From Paraperibacillus marinus (GTDB taxonomy: Bacteria > Bacillota > Bacilli > Bacillales > DSM-1321), in NCBI RefSeq assembly GCF_046237605.1, contig NZ_CP143542.1, positions 1 through 64,000 on the forward strand: 64,000 nucleotides of DNA. Reading direction: 5' to 3'. Shown here one piece after another: positions 35,753-43,332 of the stretch. The notes beneath the pieces are model-generated. The model saw only the letters and a list, made by a program, of their open reading frames with translations, did not search any database and was not told where the DNA came from. The position numbers were made by a program, and so were the translations under genes. The stretch's first letter is position 1; the number at the start of each line of letters is the position of its first letter.

Positions 35753-36397
35753 ATGGATCAGGGAATATTCATTACATTCGAGGGACCCGAGGGTGCGGGA
35801 AAGACGACCATTCTCAAAATGCTTGGAGAGGACCTGGAGTCTTCCGGCAAAAAAGTCCTGCTGACCCGCGAGCCCGGTGGGATTCCGATTGCAGAGCAAA
35901 TCAGGAAAGTGATCCTGGATACAGACAATACAAAAATGGATCCCAGGACCGAAGCGTTGCTCTACGCCGCAGCGAGGCGGCAGCATTTAGTTGAAAAAGT
36001 CTTTCCGGCGCTGAAAAACGGGTATATTGTATTGTGTGACCGTTTTATTGACAGTTCCCTTGCGTATCAGGGCTATGCACGCGGGCTGGGGATTGAAGAA
36101 GTCCGATCCATCAATGAATTTGCCATTGAAGGCATTTGGCCTCATGCCACCTTTTATTTCGACATAGACCCAAGGGCCGGGCTTGAAAGAATTAATTCCA
36201 ATAATGGCCGTGAAATAAACCGCCTTGACAGTGAAAGCCTGGAGTTCCATCAGAAGGTGAAGGAAGGCTATTTGAAGATTATCAGCCAGGATCCGGAGCG
36301 CTTCCAAATCATAGAGGCAGAAAAGGAGCTGGATAATGTGTTCAGACAAACAAAGGATAAGCTGTCTGGTATCGTTAATCGGCACACAAAATTGTAA
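35753..36397 (+). CDS. tmk: Thymidylate kinase
   Basis: Phosphorylates dTMP to dTDP, an essential step in dTTP supply. 214 residues with P-loop GPEGAGKTT (11-19) and the DR(F/Y) motif CDRFIDSSLAYQGYARGLG. GGAGG precedes the ATG. It follows yaaO by 23 nt. Confidence 0.97.
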   Translation: MDQGIFITFEGPEGAGKTTILKMLGEDLESSGKKVLLTREPGGIPIAEQIRKVILDTDNTKMDPRTEALLYAAARRQHLVEKVFPALKNGYIVLCDRFIDSSLAYQGYARGLGIEEVRSINEFAIEGIWPHATFYFDIDPRAGLERINSNNGREINRLDSESLEFHQKVKEGYLKIISQDPERFQIIEAEKELDNVFRQTKDKLSGIVNRHTKL

Positions 36398-36403
36398 AAG
36401 AAA

Positions 36404-36431
36404 TTCACATATTCTGCAAAATGGGTATAAT
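36404..36431 (+). promoter_or_regulatory. Possible promoter before darA
   Basis: TTCACA, 16-nt spacer, then a consensus TATAAT, in the 57-nt tmk-darA gap. Confidence 0.45.
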
Positions 36432-36454
36432 CAAATAAAAAGGGTGATTTTAAG

Positions 36455-36784
36455 ATGAAGATGATTATTGCAGTAATTCAGGATAAAGACAGCAACCGTC
36501 TGCTTAATGCATTGGTGGATCACAATTTTCGTGCAACCAAGCTTGCCACTACTGGGGGCTTTCTAAAATCAGGGAATACAACATTCATGATCGGTACGGA
36601 TGACATCCGCGTCGAGAAGGCACTCGAGATCATTAAAGAAAACTGCCAGTCCAGGGAGCAGCTTGTAGCACCTGTATCCCCAATGGGCGGAAATGCAGAT
36701 TCTTATGTACCTTACCCTGTAGAGGTGGAGGTAGGGGGAGCCACTGTCTTTGTACTGCCTGTCGAGCATTTCCGCCAGTTCTAA
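36455..36784 (+). CDS. darA: Cyclic-di-AMP-binding PII-like protein DarA
   Basis: 109-residue trimeric PII-like receptor that binds c-di-AMP (YaaQ/DarA). Conserved stretches are KLATTGGFLKSGNTTFMIG and VSPMGGNADSYVPYPVEVEVGGATVFVLPV. Its target in the cell is not settled. A GGGTGATT site precedes the ATG. Confidence 0.95.
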   Translation: MKMIIAVIQDKDSNRLLNALVDHNFRATKLATTGGFLKSGNTTFMIGTDDIRVEKALEIIKENCQSREQLVAPVSPMGGNADSYVPYPVEVEVGGATVFVLPVEHFRQF

Positions 36785-36930
36785 AACCTGGCGGGATCTT
36801 CTTGATCGGCCGCTCGGTCCTTCTGATACTCATCCTTTCGTTACAATGGCTCTTACCTGGGAAGGCTGTCAAAGGCGCTGGTTTAGACCGGCTGTAAGCT
36901 GAAAAGGAAGACTGGCAAGGAGGGTTTACC

Positions 36931-37371
36931 ATTAAAATCAACCAAGACTTACATGTGAAATTGGACAAGCTGAGACCCGAACAGAGGAACAGCCTGAGCG
37001 GAACCAAAAAGTTTGGGGATATGATTCAAAAACAAGATCAAAAGCTTCAATTGGAAGCATTAAATAAGCTGTTGTCTGAAATTGAAGGTTCTGGCGGAAG
37101 ACTCCAGCGATCGCGGAATTTTAAGGACCTGGCGCGCTTCAAGAACCTGGTGAAGCGGTTTGTACGTGAGGCCGTTGATTTCGGGATGGAGCTGAACCAG
37201 TCAAACAGCTGGGATGCCTACGGCCAGAGCCGGACTTTAAAGACAGTGGAAACAATTGACCAGCTCCTGGTCGAATTGACTGAAGAAGTGATGAATAAAG
37301 AAAAGAGTTCCATTGATATATTAGGCAGAATCGGAGAAATTAAAGGACTGCTTATCAATTTATATACCTAA
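36931..37371 (+). CDS. yaaR: YaaR family (DUF327) protein, apparent AUU start
   Basis: Conserved, mostly helical protein of unknown function between darA and holB, ending in KSSIDILGRIGEIKGLLINLYT. A strong AAGGAGGG at 36918-36924 is spaced 6 nt from ATT 36931, giving I/M-KINQDLHVK and a 146-residue protein, the length I recall for B. subtilis YaaR (which starts MKI). The first conventional in-frame start, GTG 36955, has no ribosome site. AUU initiation is inferred; an ATG-to-ATT sequence error is the main alternative. Confidence 0.82.
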   Translation: MKINQDLHVKLDKLRPEQRNSLSGTKKFGDMIQKQDQKLQLEALNKLLSEIEGSGGRLQRSRNFKDLARFKNLVKRFVREAVDFGMELNQSNSWDAYGQSRTLKTVETIDQLLVELTEEVMNKEKSSIDILGRIGEIKGLLINLYT

Positions 37372-37391
37372 CCTTAAGCGAGTGATGCTGA

Positions 37392-38399
37392 ATGATCCGC
37401 AAGTGGAGTGAGCTTCAACAGATTCAGCCCCATGTATATAAGATGCTGAAGAACAGCCGTGTTAAAAACCGTGTGGCCCACGCCTATTTATTTGAGGGCG
37501 GCAGGGGCACAGGCAAAAAGGAGGCAAGCCTGCTCCTTGCCAAAAGCCTGTTTTGTGAACAGCCGGAGGATGGTGTCTATCCATGTGATGCCTGCCTTTC
37601 CTGCAGAAGGATCGAGAGCGGGAACCATCCTGATGTGCATGTTGTGGAGCCTGACGGACTATCAATTAAAAAAGAGCAGATTCAGGCCCTGCAAGGGGAA
37701 TTTTCAAAAAAGGCTGTAGAATCCAGCCAGAAGGTCTACACCCTGCTCCATGCCGATAAAATGACGGCACAGGCAGCCAACAGCCTCTTGAAATTCCTAG
37801 AAGAGCCGCATAAAAATACAACAGCCATACTTGTGACAGAACAGGTCCAAAGAATCCTGCCTACCATCCTTTCAAGATGCCAGGTGGTAACATTCAAACC
37901 CTTATCCCCGGATTTATTCAAAGAATCTCTCCTGAATCACGGTGTAAATCAACAGAATGCAGCCATTATTTCAAGGGTTACCCAAAATTTGGAAGAGGGC
38001 CTTGCCATGAATTCTGATGATTGGTTTGCACAAGCCCAAAAATTAATGGTAAAATTATATGAAGTGTTAAGAACCAATCCTCTAAAGGCACTTATTTATC
38101 TTCAGGAAGAATGGTTTGCTCATTTTAAGGAGAAAGATCAGATAGATAGAGGATTAGACTTATTGTTCCTGATTTATAAAGATTTGTTACATGTTCAATT
38201 GGACAAGCGCAATCTGCTGGTTTTCAAGAGTTTAGAAAAGATGCTGGAACAGGATGCGCTGCTTATATCACCTAAACGGCTGGCAGAACAGATGTCAGCC
38301 ATCCTCGAGGCCAAGAAGAGATTAATGTCCAATACAAATACCCAGTTAATGATGGAACAGCTGGTGTTGAATTTGCAGGAGGGATCCTCAATTGTTTGA
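37392..38399 (+). CDS. holB: DNA polymerase III subunit delta'
   Basis: Clamp-loader stator subunit. 335 residues with zinc-binding Cys55, 65, 68 and 71. The P-loop position is degenerate (GGRGTGKKE, residues 36-44), as usual for delta', which does not hydrolyse ATP. It retains the SRC motif (LSRCQVV). GAGTGATG precedes the start. ricT overlaps its end by 8 nt. Confidence 0.95.
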   Translation: MIRKWSELQQIQPHVYKMLKNSRVKNRVAHAYLFEGGRGTGKKEASLLLAKSLFCEQPEDGVYPCDACLSCRRIESGNHPDVHVVEPDGLSIKKEQIQALQGEFSKKAVESSQKVYTLLHADKMTAQAANSLLKFLEEPHKNTTAILVTEQVQRILPTILSRCQVVTFKPLSPDLFKESLLNHGVNQQNAAIISRVTQNLEEGLAMNSDDWFAQAQKLMVKLYEVLRTNPLKALIYLQEEWFAHFKEKDQIDRGLDLLFLIYKDLLHVQLDKRNLLVFKSLEKMLEQDALLISPKRLAEQMSAILEAKKRLMSNTNTQLMMEQLVLNLQEGSSIV

Positions 38400-39225
38400 T
38401 GTAGTAGGCGTCCGCTTTAAAAAAGCGGGTAAAATATATTATTTCGATCCTGGTGAGCTTGATATACCAAAGGACGAATTTGTAATCGTAGAAACTGTGC
38501 GCGGTGTTGAATTTGGCAAGGTGGTCACAGCGAAGAAGCAGGTAGGAGAAAAAGACGTGGTCCTGCCCCTTAAAAAGGTCCTGCGCATTGCGGATACAAA
38601 AGACCGCATGATAGTCGAAGAGAACAAAGCAGCCGCCCAGGAGGCATATGGAACCTGTTGTTCCAAAGTGGAGGAGCATCAGCTTGATATGAAGCTGGTG
38701 GATGTGGAATATACCTTTGACCGGAACAAAGTAATCTTTTACTTTACGGCAGATGGCAGAGTCGATTTCAGGGAATTGGTGAAAGACCTGGCATCCATCT
38801 TCAGAACAAGGATCGAGCTGCGGCAGATCGGCGTACGGGATGAAGCAAAAATGCTCGGCGGAATCGGTCCATGCGGAAGGATGCTGTGCTGCTCGACATT
38901 CCTTGGGGACTTCGAGCCGGTTTCCATTAAGATGGCAAAGGACCAGAATTTATCCCTCAATCCGACCAAGATTTCAGGTTTATGCGGACGGCTTATGTGC
39001 TGCCTGAAATATGAGAACGATGAGTATGAATCAGCAAAAGAACAGCTTCCTGATATCGGGGAGATGATCAAGACACCAAATGGCAAGGGCAAGGTAGTAG
39101 GGCTCAATATTCTAGAACGCGTACTTCAAATTGAATTGATCGAACAAGAAAAAAGAGTATTAGAATATACTTTAGATGAAATTCTAAAAGAGGGAGCCGT
39201 TTCTATACAAGCCACAGATTATTAA
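38392..39225 (+). CDS. ricT: RicT (YaaT), PSP1-domain regulator
   Basis: 277-residue PSP1-domain protein. With RicA (YmcA) and RicF (YlbF) it forms the Y-complex that binds Fe-S clusters and assists RNase Y maturation of operon mRNAs and entry into sporulation and competence. Cysteine-rich signatures CGRMLCC and CGRLMCC are intact. TTG start at 38392 with GCAGGAGGG upstream, overlapping holB, so translation is probably coupled. Confidence 0.95.
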   Translation: MFDVVGVRFKKAGKIYYFDPGELDIPKDEFVIVETVRGVEFGKVVTAKKQVGEKDVVLPLKKVLRIADTKDRMIVEENKAAAQEAYGTCCSKVEEHQLDMKLVDVEYTFDRNKVIFYFTADGRVDFRELVKDLASIFRTRIELRQIGVRDEAKMLGGIGPCGRMLCCSTFLGDFEPVSIKMAKDQNLSLNPTKISGLCGRLMCCLKYENDEYESAKEQLPDIGEMIKTPNGKGKVVGLNILERVLQIELIEQEKRVLEYTLDEILKEGAVSIQATDY

Positions 39226-39237
39226 GGTGGTGAGTGC

Positions 39238-39612
39238 GTGGACAAGAAAGAGATTTTTGATTCTGTGAGCAGCATGGAGGAGCAGATTGGTCATTTATAT
39301 AAACAGCTTGGTGAATTAAAGCTTCATTTGGCAGAAATTCTCGAGGAAAACAATTCATTGAAACTGGAAAATGACCACTTGCGCCGCCATCTGGACCATA
39401 GAGCCAAAACAACGGATGTTAAAGAAAAGAATTCAGTAAAGAAAAAACCTTCCGCGCGGTCGAAGGGCGAAAAAATGCTCGATGTAGGAGAAGGATATGA
39501 TAACCTTGCCCGCCTCTATCAGGAAGGCTTCCATATCTGCAACCTGCATTTTGGCAGCCCCCGAAAAGATGGAGATTGCCTGTTTTGCCTGTCCTTTCTT
39601 AATAAAAAATAG
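39238..39612 (+). CDS. yabA: Replication initiation control protein YabA
   Basis: 124-residue negative regulator of initiation that binds DnaA and DnaN and prevents over-replication. The N-terminal leucine-zipper helix (about residues 10-55) forms the tetramer. The C-terminal zinc site uses His99, Cys101, Cys114 and Cys117 (HICNLHF..DCLFC). GTG start after AAGGTGGTG. It lies downstream of ricT as in B. subtilis. Confidence 0.96.
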   Translation: MDKKEIFDSVSSMEEQIGHLYKQLGELKLHLAEILEENNSLKLENDHLRRHLDHRAKTTDVKEKNSVKKKPSARSKGEKMLDVGEGYDNLARLYQEGFHICNLHFGSPRKDGDCLFCLSFLNKK

Positions 39613-39617
39613 TTCCA

Positions 39618-39658
39618 GGGTCTGGCTTTCGAAAAAAGAAGGCCAGGCCTTTTTTTAT
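39618..39658 (+). terminator. Terminator after yabA
   Basis: GGTCTGGC and GCCAGGCC arms flanking an A-rich loop, followed by seven Ts. Confidence 0.85.
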
Positions 39659-39712
39659 AAGGCTGCAAAATAGCCTTAAGAACATAGCAAAAAATCAGGA
39701 GGATTATCGTGT

Positions 39713-40456
39713 ATGCTTGAGTTAAAAGGAGATGAGCGGCTGGACTACCTGCTTGCTGAAGATCTGCGGATCATCCAGAGCCCCTCAGTTTTTTCTTTTT
39801 CATTAGATGCGGTGCTTTTGGCTAAATTCATCAGAGTGCCCTTTCATAAGGGAAACATTGTGGATTTATGCACTGGCAACGGTGTGATTCCCCTGCTTCT
39901 AAGCACGAGGACAAAGGGGAATATCACGGGAGTTGAAATCCAGGAGCGGCTGTATGATATGGCTGTAAGGAGCATTGAGTATAACTCCCTGACATCTTCA
40001 ATCCAGATTATGCATGGCGACATCCGGGAAATCCCAAAAGAGATCGGTTTTTCCCGCTATGATGCCGTAACCTGCAATCCACCCTATTTCCCTACTCCTT
40101 CACAGGAAGAAATCAATAAGAATGAGCATTTTGCCATTGCCAGGCATGAAATTTATTGTACGCTCGAGGATGCGGTGAGAGTCAGCAGCCAGTTATTGAA
40201 ACAGGGCGGAAAAGCGGCGTTTGTCCATAGGCCGGGACGCCTTCTCGATATCGTTGAACTGATGCGGAAGTACAGGCTTGAGCCCAAAAGGCTGCAGTTC
40301 GTCTACCCCAAAGAGGGGAAAGAGGCGAATACCCTTTTAATAGAAGGGATTAAGGATGGCAGCCCCGATTTGAAGATCCTCCCTCCGTTATTTGTTTATG
40401 GGAGCAATGGTGAATATACTGCAGAAGTAAAAAGGATATTATATGGAGACAAGTAA
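39713..40456 (+). CDS. yabB: tRNA1(Val) A37 N6-methyltransferase-family protein YabB
   Basis: 247-residue Rossmann-fold SAM methyltransferase resembling TrmN6. The SAM motif is VDLCTGNGVIPLLLS and the catalytic NPPY is in TCNPPYFPTP, typical of adenine-N6 methyltransferases. The tRNA substrate in Bacillus is assigned by family only. AGGAGG precedes the ATG. It overlaps yazA by 14 nt. Confidence 0.9.
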   Translation: MLELKGDERLDYLLAEDLRIIQSPSVFSFSLDAVLLAKFIRVPFHKGNIVDLCTGNGVIPLLLSTRTKGNITGVEIQERLYDMAVRSIEYNSLTSSIQIMHGDIREIPKEIGFSRYDAVTCNPPYFPTPSQEEINKNEHFAIARHEIYCTLEDAVRVSSQLLKQGGKAAFVHRPGRLLDIVELMRKYRLEPKRLQFVYPKEGKEANTLLIEGIKDGSPDLKILPPLFVYGSNGEYTAEVKRILYGDK

Positions 40457-40730
40457 GCATTTTTTTTATGTGTTAGAGTGCCGGGATGGAAGTTTTTATG
40501 CGGGATATACTAACGCATTGGAAAAAAGGATCAAGGCCCATAATGACGGCAAGGGGGCAAAATACACAAGAGGCCGCGGACCAGTCAGGCTGATTTTCAG
40601 CCAGGAGTTTAAGGAAAAGAGCGATGCCTTGAAGCTTGAATATCGATTCAAGCAGCTAAGCCGTCTAAAAAAAGAAACATTTATAAGAGAGGGGGTGGCA
40701 GGTTTTGATATGGCAGCAGAAGAGTTTTGA
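40443..40730 (+). CDS. yazA: GIY-YIG domain protein YazA
   Basis: 95-residue single-domain GIY-YIG protein (UPF0213/YhbQ type). The motif appears as FYVLECRDGSFYAGYTNALEKRI with the downstream RGPVRLIF. It overlaps both yabB and rsmI, which fits a translationally coupled trio. Confidence 0.92.
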   Translation: METSKHFFYVLECRDGSFYAGYTNALEKRIKAHNDGKGAKYTRGRGPVRLIFSQEFKEKSDALKLEYRFKQLSRLKKETFIREGVAGFDMAAEEF

Positions 40731-41583
40731 AAAAGAAGGCCTGGAAGGCGCCTTGTACCTTGTGCCTACTCCAATTGGCAACCTGGAGGATATGAGCTTC
40801 AGGGCAATCAGAATCATGAAGGAAGCCGATTTGATAGCAGCCGAGGATACGAGAAATACAAAGAAGCTTTGTAATTATTTTGAAATCGATACTCCCATCA
40901 CAAGCTATCATGAGCATAATAAAGAAAAAAGCGGCCCTATGCTGCTTGAAAAGGTTAAAGAGGGTAAGGTGATTGCGCTGGTAAGTGATGCGGGCATGCC
41001 CATCATCTCTGATCCAGGGTTTGACCTTGTAGAAACAGCCCTGGAGAATAGGCTGACCGTTATCCCCCTTCCAGGGGCAAACGCGGCGTTGACTGCACTG
41101 GTTGCCTCTGGCCTAATTCCCCAGCCCTTTTATTTCTACGGATTCCTCAGCCGCTCGGCCAAAACCCGTAAGAGTGAATTGGAAGAGCTCAGAAAGTTAA
41201 CGGCAACATTCATTCTTTATGAGTCGCCGCACCGGCTGCGCGAGACACTGCAAACCATGCTTTCCATTCTTGGGAACAGGAATATTGTATTATGCCGGGA
41301 GCTGACAAAGAAGTATGAAGAATTCATAAGGGGAACGATAGAAGAGGCGCTTGTATGGGCAGAAAGCGGTGAGGTGAGGGGAGAATTCTGCGTGATTGTC
41401 GAGGGAAATCAACATACTGAAAAAGCACCTCCGGATTGGTGGGAGCCGCTGACCATAACCGAGCATGTTACTTTTTATATAAATAATAAGGATATGACAT
41501 CCAAGGAAGCCATCAAACAGGCAGCTAAAGACAGAAATCTGCAAAAGCGGGATGTTTATAACGAATTTCATATTAAGGAATAA
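40705..41583 (+). CDS. rsmI: 16S rRNA (cytidine1402-2'-O)-methyltransferase
   Basis: Tetrapyrrole-methylase-fold enzyme modifying C1402 in the decoding centre. 292 residues with LYLVPTPIGNLEDMSFRA, AAEDTRNTKKL, VSDAGMPIISDPG and LPGANAALTAL motifs, all family hallmarks. TTG start at 40705 inside the end of yazA, with a GAGGGGGTGG site. Confidence 0.96.
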   Translation: MIWQQKSFEKEGLEGALYLVPTPIGNLEDMSFRAIRIMKEADLIAAEDTRNTKKLCNYFEIDTPITSYHEHNKEKSGPMLLEKVKEGKVIALVSDAGMPIISDPGFDLVETALENRLTVIPLPGANAALTALVASGLIPQPFYFYGFLSRSAKTRKSELEELRKLTATFILYESPHRLRETLQTMLSILGNRNIVLCRELTKKYEEFIRGTIEEALVWAESGEVRGEFCVIVEGNQHTEKAPPDWWEPLTITEHVTFYINNKDMTSKEAIKQAAKDRNLQKRDVYNEFHIKE

Positions 41584-41584
41584 T

Positions 41585-41633
41585 AAAACCACAATCTTTT
41601 AGAAAAGCTGTTTTTTAAAAGATTGTGGTTTCT
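41585..41633 (+). terminator. Terminator after rsmI
   Basis: Long arms AACCACAATCTTTTA and TAAAAGATTGTGGTT enclose a small loop; short T tail. Confidence 0.8.
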
Positions 41634-41680
41634 TATGAGTTCAATGAAGCAATTTCAGTGATAAACAAGGATAATAGTAG

Positions 41681-42246
41681 CGTAAGGTGGAGACTCCTGT
41701 TCCAGCTCCGAGACTTTTACCCTCGAGTCATAAGTCAAGCAGTCCATAGGAAGAAGACCGCTTCCTATGGACTCCTCGCCTTATGCTTGGCTAACGCATA
41801 AGTGCGACTAAGCTTCTGTCACAGCAATCGCTCGCCAATCAGCAATTCTTCTTTATCGGGTCTCTGCCTGCCTAACTACTTCAATTTCACAACTTGCAAA
41901 TGCGAACCATGTGCTTTTGAAGACATTATATTTAGCAGGCACCGTTCTCCGCATTTCCTGATCCAGCTGCGAACTGAGACCCTCGAGTCATAAGCCAATC
42001 CGTCTATGGGGAGAAAAGCACTCCCCACAGTCGAATCGACTTATGCTTGTCGGGTCTCTGCCTGCCTAACTACTTCAATTTCACAACTTGCAAATGCGAA
42101 CCATGTGCTTTTGAAGACATTATATTTAGCAGGCACCGTTCTCCGCATTTCATTGCGGGAGCAGCGGGACAGGTGAGACCCCGCAGGCGAAGCTGAGGAG
42201 GCTCACCGCCCGCCCCGCGCAGGTAGAGTGCCTGCAGCGGAAATCA
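41681..42246 (+). repeat. Large intergenic repeat family, copy 3 (internally duplicated)
   Basis: The longest copy, with all family modules. The segment starting CGGGTCTCTGCCTGCC occurs at 41857 and again at 42051, a 194-bp offset. About 100 bp of each, including ACTTGCAAATGCGAACCATG, look identical. It fills most of the rsmI-abrB gap and shows no supported gene. Confidence 0.87.
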
Positions 42247-42300
42247 TCCTTCATGTCTAACAGCCATAGTAATGCGAAAATATCCTTTAAAAAAACGCGA

Positions 42301-42346
42301 AAAAAGGCCTGTTTACGGTTCAATACCGTATACAGGCCTCTTTTAT
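42301..42346 (-). terminator. Terminator of abrB
   Basis: AGGCCTGTTTACGGT and ACCGTATACAGGCCT arms; T-rich tail on the minus strand, just after the abrB stop. Confidence 0.88.
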
Positions 42347-42351
42347 CTATA

Positions 42352-42642
42352 TTATTTGGCAGTGCTTAGGCTGTCCTGAATTTCTTTTAGTAATTGCTCT
42401 GCACCTTCAGGGCTTAAAACGAGCTTGCCGCCAACCAATGACAGATTGCGGTCAGAAACTTCACCAGTCACCTGGCAAGTCATGTTTGGCTTGTATTTCT
42501 TCAAGATGATCTTTTCATCGTCCACGTAAATTTCAAGTGCATCTTTCTCCGCTATTCCAAGTGTACGTCGAAGCTCAATCGGGATAACGACCCTTCCTAA
42601 TTCATCAACCTTACGAACAATTCCTGTAGATTTCATGTTCAT
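42352..42642 (-). CDS. abrB: Transition-state regulator AbrB
   Basis: 96-residue SpoVT/AbrB-family DNA-binding protein that represses stationary-phase and sporulation genes until Spo0A lowers it. The N-terminal swapped-hairpin domain MKSTGIVRKVDELGRVVIPIELRRTLG is almost identical to B. subtilis, and the equivalent of the conserved Cys54 is Cys56 here. GAAGGAG lies before the ATG. Promoter and Spo0A boxes are recognisable upstream. Confidence 0.97.
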   Translation of the reverse strand: MNMKSTGIVRKVDELGRVVIPIELRRTLGIAEKDALEIYVDDEKIILKKYKPNMTCQVTGEVSDRNLSLVGGKLVLSPEGAEQLLKEIQDSLSTAK

Positions 42643-42691
42643 TACTCCTTCTTTTCCCTAAATTTTATACTCGATTTTCTCTATTTATGTA

Positions 42692-42708
42692 TTCGTCATA
42701 ATTCGACA
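42692..42708 (-). promoter_or_regulatory. Tandem Spo0A boxes repressing abrB
   Basis: Read on the minus strand, TGTCGAA and TGACGAA are spaced 3 nt apart, downstream of the predicted abrB transcription start, as at B. subtilis abrB, where Spo0A-P represses. Confidence 0.88.
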
Positions 42709-42727
42709 AATTTTTCATTACCCTTTA

Positions 42728-42756
42728 ATAGTACCAGACATTCCCAAAAACGTCAA
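42728..42756 (-). promoter_or_regulatory. SigA promoter of abrB
   Basis: Minus strand TTGACG, 17-nt spacer, TACTAT; the start site would be near 42721, about 80 nt before the start codon. Confidence 0.8.
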
Positions 42757-42920
42757 TTTATTTCCTGTTAACAAAAAAAGGAAATATACTTGAAATAAGA
42801 AACCCTTATATATCAAGGGTTATTTATCATTATACAAAAGAAAGATCATTTAGGAAACATGTAAAAGTGGAATTTAATATTTTTGTAATATAGTAAATTG
42901 GGATAATAATACTACTATTT

Positions 42921-42970
42921 ACGACAATATTCGACAAAAAATTCGACATTTAAAGATGGATATTGTCGAA
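42921..42970. promoter_or_regulatory. Second cluster of Spo0A-like boxes
   Basis: TTCGACA at 42930-42936 and 42942-42948, an inverted TGTCGAA at 42964-42970, and a weaker ACGACAA at 42921-42927 fall within 50 bp. They lie about 220 bp upstream of the abrB operator boxes. No adjacent gene explains them. Confidence 0.55.
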
Positions 42971-43332
42971 TAAAGACTTAACCGATGAAATTTTAGCGAG
43001 TGGTGGAAGGTAAAAAGTACTATGAAAAAATAATGTATTTGTCATATTAACATTGATTGAAGCTGTACCTTCTTTCCACGAGCTGCAATATAACAAGAGG
43101 AGAGTAAAAGCAGAGGAACCAATCATATGAAGAGGTATATTTATATATGGCAAAAGGCTAGACTTATTCCGAGCATACTATGCCTTAAGCTGCAGGCATG
43201 TCTGTCAATTCACCATAAAACCATGCGTTCAGCACTATTTACTATTCCAAATAGATACTAACATGTCATAATAGGAAAAGACCCTTTATGAATTAACTAT
43301 CTGCTATATTACTCTTTATTGGAGGTAAGGAA
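42971..43332. other. abrB-metS gap with no recognised gene
   Basis: A/T-rich sequence with no supported ORF or RNA fold. A TTG-initiated minus-strand ORF here lacks a ribosome site. A TATATT about 30 nt before metS could be part of its promoter, but no clear -35 was found. Confidence 0.5.

Noticed and set aside
42950..43153. 67-residue minus-strand ORF in the abrB-metS gap
   Set aside because: TTG start without a ribosome site; no recognisable domain.
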